Source: DATLFI01 sp035524895 (GTDB taxonomy: Bacteria; Acidobacteriota; Thermoanaerobaculia; Multivoradales; Multivoraceae). From it: 7,585 bases of DNA. The stretch covers positions 1 through 7,585 of the forward strand of contig DATLFI010000237.1 in NCBI GenBank assembly GCA_035524895.1, read 5' to 3'. The stretch's first letter is position 1. Each line of letters opens with the position of its first letter. This document shows positions 1 to 6,555 of the stretch, in pieces. Below the pieces are notes generated by a model. It was not told the DNA's origin. It was given only the letters and a program-made list of their open reading frames with translations, and did not search any database. Both the position numbers and the translations under genes were made by a program.

Positions 1-543
1 GAGCTGATCGAGATCGCGAGGATCGCCGCGCGCGGCGAGCTAGTGCGCCCCTCGGTTCCCAAGGACGTCTTTGCGCCGCGTGGCTACTACGTTGAGCGAA
101 TGCGCGTCGAGCGAGGCCTGGAGCCCGGGCTGCGAGAGCCGATGGATCCCCTGCCCGACGGAGTCGACGCGACCTCTCTCTGCCTCGTCTCGAGAGTGGC
201 TCCGACCACCGTCGAGCGCGATACCCGCTTCCGGGTCGAGCTCGCGCTCACCAACGGCTCCGACCACGCGCTCGCGAGCACCGGGCCACATCCGGTCCAT
301 CTTGCGTACCGCTGGCTCGACGACACGGGAGCGCCCCTCACCGTCGAACCCCGGCGGTCGCTGCTCCCGAGGGCGGTCGCTCCGGGAGCAGTGGCCTCTT
401 GTCTCGCGGAAGTGGACGCGCCGGCGGAGGCCGGACGCTACCGGCTGCAGCTGCTGCTGGTGCAGGAGATGGTGCGCTGGCTCGATCAGCCCGCGGAAGC
501 CCTGCCCGAAGTCGAGATCGAAGTGCTGCCGCAGCAAAGCTAG
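1..543 (+). CDS. C-terminal part of a protein ending in a beta-sandwich-like domain (5' partial)
   Basis: The frame is open from base 1 to a TAG at 541-543, giving 180 residues. A GTG at 43 could serve as a start, but the 14 codons before it are open and read as ordinary protein (ELIEIARIAARGEL), so a longer gene cut by the window edge is more likely. Residues 1-50 are charged and helical in character. From about residue 70 the pattern is a beta-sandwich: RFRVELALTNGS, then HLAYRWLDDTG, then LLP..VAPG, then AGRYRLQLLLVQEMVRWLD. This alternation (YRW.D..G, V.PG, G.Y.L...LVQE.V.W) resembles a C-terminal accessory domain I recall on bacterial glycosyltransferases and methyltransferases of surface-glycan loci. 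The catalytic part would lie upstream, so the enzyme class cannot be named. It is convergent with the cytochrome gene, 160 bp away, and probably unrelated to it. Confidence 0.75.
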   Translation, partial: ELIEIARIAARGELVRPSVPKDVFAPRGYYVERMRVERGLEPGLREPMDPLPDGVDATSLCLVSRVAPTTVERDTRFRVELALTNGSDHALASTGPHPVHLAYRWLDDTGAPLTVEPRRSLLPRAVAPGAVASCLAEVDAPAEAGRYRLQLLLVQEMVRWLDQPAEALPEVEIEVLPQQS

Positions 544-703
544 TCCGGACCAACACACACGTCGCTGAGAACCCGGGGGCCGTGAGCTCAGGGAGCTTCG
601 AGCGCCGAGAGCGCAGGCAGGGCTGCGGCGTCTGCCGGGTCGAACGCGAGAGCGCGCCCGAAGGCGTCCTCGCCGCCTCGCGCGAGAGAACATCACGCTG
701 TCG
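544..703. other. Convergent intergenic gap, no clear terminator
   Basis: This 160 bp lies between the stop of the left partial gene and the stop of the minus-strand cytochrome gene. Both genes should terminate here, but I see no GC stem followed by a T-run on either strand. The best hairpin is a 4-bp stem, GGCG/CGCC, at 663-674 without a T tract. Rho-dependent or another type of termination would fit. No small gene with a ribosome binding site is visible. Confidence 0.5.
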
Positions 704-2587
704 CTAGCCCGAACCGGGGCCCGATTCGACGGCCGCCAGCTCCGCGGCGGCCTCCTCCGAACGAGGATCGAGCGCGAGAGCCTGCTCGAGACTACGGCGA
801 GCCTCCTCCCGGCGCCCGAGCCGGCGCTGAACGCGGCCAAGGCGCAGCCACCCGCTGGCCATGTTCGGCCGCAGCTCGAGCGCATGCTCGAGCGCCTCGC
901 GCGCCCCCTCGAGCCGACCGGCGGCCTCGCGCAGCATCCCGAGGTTGAACCAGTTCTCGACCCGATCGGGGCGGGCTGCCACCGCCTCCTCGACCAAGGC
1001 CAGCGCCTCCTCCGGCCGCGCCAGGCCCGACAACGCGATCGGCAGACGCTCGCGCGCCACAGCGTCCTGCGGCCAGCGCTCGACTACGCCGCGCAGCGTC
1101 GCCTCCGCCGCGGCGAACCTCCGCTGACGCAGCTGACCGACCGCGAGCTCGATCCACGGCTCCGAGGGCAGCCGCCCCGCCGCGGGCAGGTTGCTCTCGA
1201 GGTGCTCGACCGCGGACTCTCTGACTCCCGCGCGCAGGGCCGCGACCGCTCGGTACACCTCCCCGAGCGCCCCCTCGGGGTGGTCGGCGCCGAGGAACAG
1301 CACCTCCGTCAGCACCGGATCCTGCTCCGCCAGCGGAACCAGCAACTCCGCGCCACCCGGGCGCCGAGCTATGCGGTGGTCGGTCATCACCACGTGCACG
1401 ACGTCGTGTGTACGCCGTCTGGCCATGTGGCAGCCGACGCAGTCCGCCGCCGCGCTCGTGCCCTGAACGACACCGTGCGCCGCCGCGTCGACGGTGCACG
1501 AGTCGCTTTCGTGGCAGGTGAGGCATGCGCGCCGGTAGTGATCGACCCGATCCGCCGGCGGCACCTTGCGATGCGGATCGTGACAGGTGCCGCAGGCGAG
1601 CTCGCCGCCGCTGGCCTCGTGGCAGCGACTCTGCCGCAGCCGATACGGATGATGGTTGATCTCGAATCGATCGGAGCGCGATCGCCCGTCCTCCTCGGCG
1701 TCGAGCTCGACCCGATAGTCCGCGAGCCGCTCGCCCGGTCGCCAGGAGAAGTCCGTGCGCTCGAAGCGGCGGACGCTCGAGAGCGCCACGCTCGGCTGCA
1801 GGTGGCAGGCGTCGCACACGGCGTCGCGACGGTCGCGCGGCAGACGAGCCGGGTTGACGATCGTGTCGCGCAGCGCGTCGCCCTCCGCTCCGGACCGGGC
1901 CGCCTCGACGTGGGCCGAGCCGGCTCCGTGGCACCGCTGGCAGCCGATCCCCTCCGGTAGACGCCGCGGGAACACCGCGGCGTCCCCGTACGCGTCGCCG
2001 ACCGCCTCGAGCGGATACGCGTTGTGGCAGAACAGGCACTCGCGACGCACGGAGCGCTCGACGCCCGCGTGATCCGCGCGGTCGAAGCCGGGGGCCATGC
2101 CCCAGCGCGACTCCTGCGTGTACCAGGCGACCGGTAGCTGGTAGAGCTCGCCGCCCGGCGTGGCGAACAGGTAGGTGCGAGCCCGGTGCCCCGAGCCGAG
2201 GACCCAGTCGACGCTCTGCTCCCACTGCCGAGTTGCCTTGCCCGACGGGTCGAGGACGAGCTGCCGGAAACGGAGGCGCTCGTCCTCCCACTCCATCTCG
2301 TACGTGAGGCCGGAAGCGGCGTGCGCAAAACGGCTCCCGGCGCCGAGCTCCTCGATCACGCGCCGCTCATCGGGCCGGAAGAACGACCGCGCCATGCCGA
2401 CCTCGGCGTAACTCGCCGCGATCTCGGCGTGACAGCTGGCGCACTGGCGGTCGTCGACGTGGCTCGGCGCCACGCTCGAGCGGAGTCCTCCCGCAGCCGG
2501 CGCCGCCGGCGACGCGCCGGGGGGTGGCTGCGCGCCCGCCAGCAGCGGCAAGAGCAGCACGGGGATCAGGCGCCGCGCCGGTCGCAA
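704..2587 (-). CDS. Exported heptahaem c-type cytochrome with C-terminal TPR domain
   Basis: The product is 627 residues. The start is TTG (2587-2585), preceded by GGAAGG at short spacing (3 nt). It gives a clean signal peptide: R2/R5/R6, hydrophobic LIPVLLLPLLAG, likely cleavage after AGA (19). There are seven CXXCH haem c sites at residues 49-53, 184-188, 216-220, 258-262, 332-336, 355-359 and 383-387. Between them are blocks I recognise from one multihaem family: VLGSGHRARTYL (129-140), the WGMAPG..RADH block (162-173), CLFCHNAYP (184-192), CGTCHDPHR (332-340), and the VVHVVMTDH block (396-404). Residues 476-609 hold about four TPR units, the best being ENWFNLGMLREAAGRLEGA (544-562) and SGWLRLGRVQRRLGRREEA (578-596). 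The expected role is periplasmic or outer-face electron transfer, with the TPRs docking a partner; haem attachment would need the cytochrome c maturation machinery. It diverges from the CRTAC1/TPR operon, with which it probably works. The substrate is unknown. Confidence 0.93.
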   Translation of the reverse strand: MRPARRLIPVLLLPLLAGAQPPPGASPAAPAAGGLRSSVAPSHVDDRQCASCHAEIAASYAEVGMARSFFRPDERRVIEELGAGSRFAHAASGLTYEMEWEDERLRFRQLVLDPSGKATRQWEQSVDWVLGSGHRARTYLFATPGGELYQLPVAWYTQESRWGMAPGFDRADHAGVERSVRRECLFCHNAYPLEAVGDAYGDAAVFPRRLPEGIGCQRCHGAGSAHVEAARSGAEGDALRDTIVNPARLPRDRRDAVCDACHLQPSVALSSVRRFERTDFSWRPGERLADYRVELDAEEDGRSRSDRFEINHHPYRLRQSRCHEASGGELACGTCHDPHRKVPPADRVDHYRRACLTCHESDSCTVDAAAHGVVQGTSAAADCVGCHMARRRTHDVVHVVMTDHRIARRPGGAELLVPLAEQDPVLTEVLFLGADHPEGALGEVYRAVAALRAGVRESAVEHLESNLPAAGRLPSEPWIELAVGQLRQRRFAAAEATLRGVVERWPQDAVARERLPIALSGLARPEEALALVEEAVAARPDRVENWFNLGMLREAAGRLEGAREALEHALELRPNMASGWLRLGRVQRRLGRREEARRSLEQALALDPRSEEAAAELAAVESGPGSG

Positions 2588-2856
2588 CGACCTTCCATCC
2601 CAACGGAGTCCGGCGTCACCCTCCGGTGCCAGCTAGGAACCTCATCCCCCGGCCTCGCAGCCAGGCTCGCGTCCGTCGGCGGAGCTGGGGTCCGCGGCCG
2701 TGGGCGTCACGATCACGAAGACGGTTGCCTTGCAAAGACATTAGCTACGGAGCTGTGATGTTACCCCCGCTCCGAGGCGGTGTCACCTGACCGGCTCCGC
2801 GAAGACGCACTGCGACGCTGCCAGCGGGACGCGCCCGGTCGCTATGCTCTCCGCTC
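2588..2856. promoter_or_regulatory. Divergent promoter region between cytochrome and CRTAC1/TPR operon
   Basis: These 269 bp separate two genes read outward, so both promoters should be here. No credible gene lies in it. The least GC-rich patch is about 2730-2765 (TTGCAAAGACATTAGC and following), the likeliest place for promoter melting or an operator, but I cannot fit a convincing -35/-10 pair with normal spacing on either strand. A small symmetric element, GGTGTCACC, lies at 2779-2787. A short CCGC/GCGG stem lies just before it (2767-2780). Shared control of both transcription units is inferred from the geometry only. Confidence 0.45.
2843..2848 (+). promoter_or_regulatory. Candidate -10 element for a leaderless GTG start
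   Basis: TATGCT matches the -10 consensus at four of six positions and ends 8 bp before the GTG at 2857. Transcription would therefore begin at or next to the start codon. No purine-rich ribosome binding site precedes that GTG, which fits a leaderless message. No -35 match is present at 16-18 bp, so support is weak. Confidence 0.25.
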
Positions 2857-4701
2857 GTGGAGACCCTGAGACCGAGCGGGCCGGCGACGCGCGCGAGGTT
2901 CGAGCGCGCTGCCTCTCTGCCATCCCTCGCGCTGGAATACCTGTTGCCCCTTCTCTGTCTTGTCGCACTTGTCGCACAGCCGCTCGCCCCACAGCCGTTC
3001 GTCGCACCGCCGCTCGTTGAGCAGCCGATTCCGGCCGTCGGCTCTACGGCCCTGTTGTTCGACGACGTCACCGCGACCACAGAGCTCGGCTTCGAGTACC
3101 ACAGCGGCGCGACCGGCGAGCTCCTCCTGCCGGAGATCATGGGCGGCGGCGCCGCGCTGCTCGACTACGACGGCGACGGCGACCTCGACGTGTACTTCGT
3201 GCAGGGGCGTCCGAGCGAGGCGCAAGGCCAGGGCCACCGCCTCCTCCGCAACGACCTCGACGGCTCCGGATCGATGCCGCGATTCGTGGACGTGACCGCG
3301 ATGCTAGGGATCGTCGAGGCCGGCATCGGCATGGGCGTCGCCACCGGCGACTACGACAACGACGGCTGGGTCGATCTCTACGTCGCGAACTTGGGGTCCA
3401 ACGCCTTGCTCCGCAACGAGGAGGGCCGGGCCTTCCGCAACGTCACGCGGGAGGCGCAGGTCGACGCTCCTGGCTGGAGCGTCGCCGCGACGTTCTTCGA
3501 CTTCGACCGCGACGGTTGGCTCGACCTGTTCGTGGTCGACTACCTCGAGTGGTCGCGCGAGCGCCCGGGAACGTGCTTCGCCGCGAACACCCGCCGTGAC
3601 TACTGCGGCCCGACCGCCTTCCCGCCGGCAACCAGCAGGTTGTTCCGCAACCGCGGCGACGGCACCTTCGAGCCATTCGCGATCGCCACCTTCGCCGCTG
3701 GGCCGGGTCCCGGCCTCGGTGTGCTCGCCATCGACGCCGACGACGACGGCTTCCTCGACCTACTCGTGGCCAACGACGGCAAGCCGAACCGGTTGTGGCG
3801 CAACCTCGCGGGCCGAAGCTTCCGCGACGAAGGGCTGCTCATGGGCATCGCGGTGAATCGGTTCGGGCTGAGCGAGGCGAGCATGGGCATCGCGCCCGGT
3901 GACGTCGACGGCGACGGCGACGAAGACGTGTTGTTGACGCACCTGACCGGCGAGACCAACACGCTCTACCTGCGACGCGGCGCCGGCCTCTACGAGGACG
4001 CCACGCTGCTCTCCGGCCTCGGACCGCCGAGCGTCGCGATGACCGGCTTCGGGGCTGCGTTCCTGGACCTCGACCACGATCACGATCTCGACCTCGTGGT
4101 GGTCAACGGTGCGGTCCGACTCGAGCACGGTCGCGCGAGCGCCGACGTGTCAACCCCTGGCGCCCCGACCACCGATCGCTCGACCGCCGGTCTCGGCCAG
4201 CCGAACCAGGTCTTCTTGAACCAGGGCGGCGGCCGCTTCGTAGCGGCGAGCGATCGCATGCCGCCCTCGTTCCGGCTCGCCGAGACCAGCCGCGGGCTCG
4301 CGGTGGGCGACCTCGACAACGACCGCGTAGCCGACCTGCTGGTCGTCAACATCGACGCGCCGGCTCGCCTGTACCGGGGCCTGAGCGGCGCAGCGGCGCC
4401 CGCCCTCGGTCTGCGCCTGGTCGAGCGCCACGGGCGCGATGCGCTCGGAGCGCGTGTTTCGATCCGCACCGCCACCACGGTGGTTCTCCGCGTCGTGCGC
4501 TCCGACGGCAGCTACGCCTCCGCCGGTGATCCGCGGCTCCTGGTGCCGAGACCGGCGCCCGACGACGGGGCGATCGAGGCGATCACGGTCGAGTGGCCCG
4601 ACGGCACCAGCGAGGAGTGGACCGGCGCGCGGCTCGCGGCGGCGCTCGATGCCGCGGGTCGCGGCTACGCGACGCTTCGCCAGCAGGAGACGACTCCGTG
4701 A
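2857..4701 (+). CDS. CRTAC1 family protein: FG-GAP/VCBS repeats plus ASPIC/UnbV domain
   Basis: The product is 614 residues from a GTG start. No Shine-Dalgarno is visible, but there is no better in-frame start that keeps the export segment. Residues 1-26 are basic, 27-40 are hydrophobic (EYLLPLLCLVALVA), and a proline-rich linker follows (40-59). Seven DxDxDGxxDL-type calcium loops lie at residues 102-111, 164-173, 214-223, 292-301, 348-357, 403-412 and 484-493. This spacing is that of a seven-bladed beta-propeller like integrin-alpha FG-GAP domains. Loops 6 (LDLDHDHDLD) and 7 (GDLDNDRVAD) deviate from the consensus. The C240/C250 pair within the TCFAANTRRDYCGP segment is a family hallmark and may form a disulphide. 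Residues about 515-587 match ASPIC/UnbV (GARVSI, VRSDGSYASAGDPR, ITVEWPDG). Such proteins are extracytoplasmic and thought to bind partners or glycans; no reaction is known. It is the first gene of an operon with the overlapping TPR gene. Confidence 0.93.
   Translation: METLRPSGPATRARFERAASLPSLALEYLLPLLCLVALVAQPLAPQPFVAPPLVEQPIPAVGSTALLFDDVTATTELGFEYHSGATGELLLPEIMGGGAALLDYDGDGDLDVYFVQGRPSEAQGQGHRLLRNDLDGSGSMPRFVDVTAMLGIVEAGIGMGVATGDYDNDGWVDLYVANLGSNALLRNEEGRAFRNVTREAQVDAPGWSVAATFFDFDRDGWLDLFVVDYLEWSRERPGTCFAANTRRDYCGPTAFPPATSRLFRNRGDGTFEPFAIATFAAGPGPGLGVLAIDADDDGFLDLLVANDGKPNRLWRNLAGRSFRDEGLLMGIAVNRFGLSEASMGIAPGDVDGDGDEDVLLTHLTGETNTLYLRRGAGLYEDATLLSGLGPPSVAMTGFGAAFLDLDHDHDLDLVVVNGAVRLEHGRASADVSTPGAPTTDRSTAGLGQPNQVFLNQGGGRFVAASDRMPPSFRLAETSRGLAVGDLDNDRVADLLVVNIDAPARLYRGLSGAAAPALGLRLVERHGRDALGARVSIRTATTVVLRVVRSDGSYASAGDPRLLVPRPAPDDGAIEAITVEWPDGTSEEWTGARLAAALDAAGRGYATLRQQETTP
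2974..3033 (+). repeat. Four degenerate 15-bp tandem units encoding a pentapeptide linker
   Basis: Inside the CRTAC1 gene, just after the hydrophobic export segment, four in-frame 15-bp units follow one another: GCACAGCCGCTCGCC, CCACAGCCGTTCGTC, GCACCGCCGCTCGTT and GAGCAGCCGATTCCG. They encode AQPLA, PQPFV, APPLV and EQPIP (residues 40-59). The shared core is x-Q/P-P-hydrophobic-x. It looks like a short extended proline linker that grew by slippage or duplication. Confidence 0.65.
4684..4689 (+). promoter_or_regulatory. Ribosome binding site fixing the TPR gene start
   Basis: AGGAGA lies 8 nt before the GTG at 4698, inside the end of the CRTAC1 gene. It supports the GTG start over the in-frame codons further upstream (open back to about 4593), whose translation reads as arginine-rich shadow sequence with no signal peptide. 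Confidence 0.6.
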
Positions 4702-6284
4702 GCGGCGCTTCCACTCGCGCGCTCGCGCGCGTCTTGCTTCTCGCCCTGCTGGCTCTCTGCCCGGTCGGCGCCGCGGTCGCGCAGCCGCCGGCGACGATTC
4801 CCCACCCGAACCTCGACGGCCTCGACCCGCCGGTGGCGACTCAGCTCCGACTGGCCCGCGCCCGCTGGGAACGCCTCGCCGCTGCCGATCCCACGACGAA
4901 CGAGGCCGGCACCGCGGTCGGCGAGCTCGCGCAGCTCTACCACGCGTACGGCTTCGTCGATGCGGCGCAGCGGGCCTACGAGCGGGCGCGGCGGCTCCTT
5001 CCCGCCGATGCGAGGTGGCCGCACCTGCTCGGTGTGCTGCACCACGCGGAAGGCCGTCAGCGGGAGGCCGACGGAGCCCTTCGCGCCGCGCTCGCGCTCC
5101 CGGACTCACCTCCGGCGGTGCGCGTGCACCTGGCGCGCCTGCTCCTCGAGCAGAACCAGCTCGACGAGGCCCTGCGCGTGCTCGCGCCCGTGCTCGCGGC
5201 CGATCGGGTAGACCCGGCCGCAATCGCGTGCCAGGGCGAGATCGCGCTCGCCCGCGGCGAGTCAGCGGAGGCGGCGCAGCTCCTGGACCTGGCGCTCGGC
5301 CTCGTGCCCGGCGCCACGCGCCTGCATTACCCGCTCGCCAGCGCGCTCCGCGCGCTCGGCGACGACGACGGCGCTAGCCGCCATCTCGCCCAGGCCGGCG
5401 AGGTGGGGCTACGCCCGGCCGATCCGCTGCTCGATCGGCTCGAGCGCCTGCCGACGGGCGAGGTCGCCCACACGCTGCGCGCCGAGCGTGCGTTCGCCAA
5501 GGGCAGGTTCGAGGAGGCGGCTGCGGAGTTCCGTCGCGCCATCGACGTGGCGCCGTCGAGCATTTCTTCACGTATCGGTCTCGCCGCGGCGCTGGCCTCG
5601 ACCGGCCGCGCCGCCGAGGCGGTCGAGCAACTACAGGCCGCGCTCCGCCTCGACCCCGACAACGGAACCGCGCACTTCAACCTGGGCTCGTTGCTGCTCG
5701 CGGGCGGCAGGCCGATCGAGGCGATCGCTCCCCTACGGCAGGCGAGCACGGTCGACCCCGGCGACCTCGCGGCACGCTTGGCGCTCGCGCGCGCTCTCGC
5801 GGCCTCCGGCGACCGTGCGGCCGCGCTGAGCGAAACCCGGGCTCTGGTCGAGCACGATCCGGCGCTCGAGGACGCCTGGCTCTTCCGGGCCCAGTGGCTG
5901 GTCGAGGGTGGCCAGTGGCAGGAAGCGATCGGCGTCCTCGAGGAAGCCCGGCGCGCGATTCCGGCCCGCGCCGGAATCGCGTCGTCCCTGGCGCGAGCGC
6001 TGACCACCGTTCCCGATGCGAAGCTCCGCGACGGCGTAAGGGCCCACGCCCTTGCGCTCGAGGCCTTCGCGGCCGACGAGACCCCGGCACACACCGAGGT
6101 GGTCGCGCTCGCGCTCGCCGAGCTCGACCGCTGCGCCGAGGCTGCCGTATGGCAGCGCGAGGCGCTGTCGAGGCTCGAGGGCGGCGAGTCACCCGAGGTG
6201 CGCGAGCGGTTCGAGGCCGGCCTCGTGCGGTATCGAGCCGGCGCACCGTGCCGGGCTCCGGTTGCCGAAAAATTGTCGCCTTGA
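4698..6284 (+). CDS. Exported tetratricopeptide repeat protein
   Basis: The product is 528 residues. The GTG start overlaps the stop of the CRTAC1 gene (GTGA at 4698-4701), so translation is probably coupled. The signal peptide runs to about residue 29 (RALARVLLLALLALC, cleavage after AVA before QPP). The mature part is almost all helical repeats. A family-like N-terminal block (GELAQLYHAYGFVDAAQRAY at 75-94, then RWPHLLGVLHHAEG at 106-119) is followed by TPR units near 138-170, 173-206, 207-232, 259-287, 290-321, 324-353, 356-387 and 391-421. The best unit is GTAHFNLGSLLLAGGRPIEA (323-342). The segment RHLAQAGEVGLRPADPLLDRLERL (228-251) breaks the series and is, from memory, typical of TPR proteins found beside CRTAC1 genes. 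There is no catalytic motif. The likely role is a periplasmic scaffold or binding protein for the CRTAC1 and cytochrome products. The partner is unknown. Confidence 0.92.
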   Translation: MSGASTRALARVLLLALLALCPVGAAVAQPPATIPHPNLDGLDPPVATQLRLARARWERLAAADPTTNEAGTAVGELAQLYHAYGFVDAAQRAYERARRLLPADARWPHLLGVLHHAEGRQREADGALRAALALPDSPPAVRVHLARLLLEQNQLDEALRVLAPVLAADRVDPAAIACQGEIALARGESAEAAQLLDLALGLVPGATRLHYPLASALRALGDDDGASRHLAQAGEVGLRPADPLLDRLERLPTGEVAHTLRAERAFAKGRFEEAAAEFRRAIDVAPSSISSRIGLAAALASTGRAAEAVEQLQAALRLDPDNGTAHFNLGSLLLAGGRPIEAIAPLRQASTVDPGDLAARLALARALAASGDRAAALSETRALVEHDPALEDAWLFRAQWLVEGGQWQEAIGVLEEARRAIPARAGIASSLARALTTVPDAKLRDGVRAHALALEAFAADETPAHTEVVALALAELDRCAEAAVWQREALSRLEGGESPEVRERFEAGLVRYRAGAPCRAPVAEKLSP

Positions 6285-6408
6285 AACCTTTCGGTATCGA
6301 GGTGAGGGACCGCGAGCAAGGACTCCGTCTATCCCTCCAGAGCGCTGGTTTCTCCGGGGGCTTCGCCGCCACGCTCCGCTCGCAGAGCGCCTCGTTAGGG
6401 CCGGTGCC

Positions 6409-6438
6409 TTTACAGCTTTCGGACTTCGGTGTTACGGT
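6409..6438 (+). promoter_or_regulatory. Candidate sigma70-type promoter
   Basis: TTTACA (6409-6414) is five of six to the -35 consensus. After an 18-bp spacer, TACGGT (6433-6438) is a poor -10 (three of six), but it carries an extended TG at 6430-6431. Transcription would start near 6445, leaving a leader of about 110 nt before the ATG at 6556. This is the best promoter-like arrangement in an otherwise GC-rich region and would make the downstream gene a separate unit. Confidence 0.35.
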
Positions 6439-6544
6439 GCACTCGACCCAACTTATCGACCCTGAGGCCGGTTCGTGAAGTCGTCGCAGCGGGTTCGCTG
6501 ACGCACCTTCGATCCTGCCCGAGTCCTCACCACGGCCAGCCCAG

Positions 6545-6550
6545 AGGAGG
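6545..6550 (+). promoter_or_regulatory. Strong ribosome binding site before ATG 6556
   Basis: AGGAGG is a full Shine-Dalgarno match, 5 nt before the ATG at 6556. It fixes the start of the last gene and is the strongest such site in the window. Confidence 0.8.
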
Positions 6551-6555
6551 GTGCC

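Larger units (their letters stand above)
6285..6555 (+). other. Intergenic leader upstream of the secreted repeat protein gene
   Basis: These 271 bp hold no credible gene. Small hairpins are visible: CCAG/CTGG at 6337-6348 followed by TTT, CGCTC/GAGCG around GCA at 6377-6389, and CAGCG/CGCTG around GGTT at 6487-6500. The first could help end the CRTAC1-TPR transcript, but its 4-bp stem is weak. The third would lie in the 5' untranslated part of the next gene if the candidate promoter at 6409-6438 is real. I see no riboswitch-like architecture. Confidence 0.45.

Noticed and set aside
663..674. GGCG-TCCT-CGCC hairpin as terminator between convergent genes
   Set aside because: It has a 4-bp stem with no T-run on either strand, so it is not a credible intrinsic terminator.
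40..885. Minus-strand open frame of 281 codons over the left partial gene and the cytochrome tail
   Set aside because: The translation is Arg/Ser-rich noise. It overlaps real coding sequence on both sides and would bridge two unrelated genes.
884..1960. Plus-strand open frame of 358 codons antisense to the cytochrome gene
   Set aside because: The opposite strand has seven CXXCH sites and TPRs in one clean frame. The plus-strand translation has no recognisable domain and no ribosome binding site.
2857..3000. Lipoprotein signal at C34 of the CRTAC1 protein
   Set aside because: The residues before C34 are P-L-L, with Leu at the -1 position where a lipobox needs Gly, Ala or Ser.
4717..4730. GCGCGC-TC-GCGCGC near the start of the TPR gene
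   Set aside because: It encodes part of the signal peptide n-region (Arg-Ala-Leu-Ala-Arg), the loop would be only 2 nt, and such runs are common by chance at this GC content.
6337..6351. CCAG-AGCG-CTGG-TTT as intrinsic terminator after the TPR gene
   Set aside because: It has only a 4-bp stem and three T residues, so it is too weak to call and is mentioned only in the leader description.
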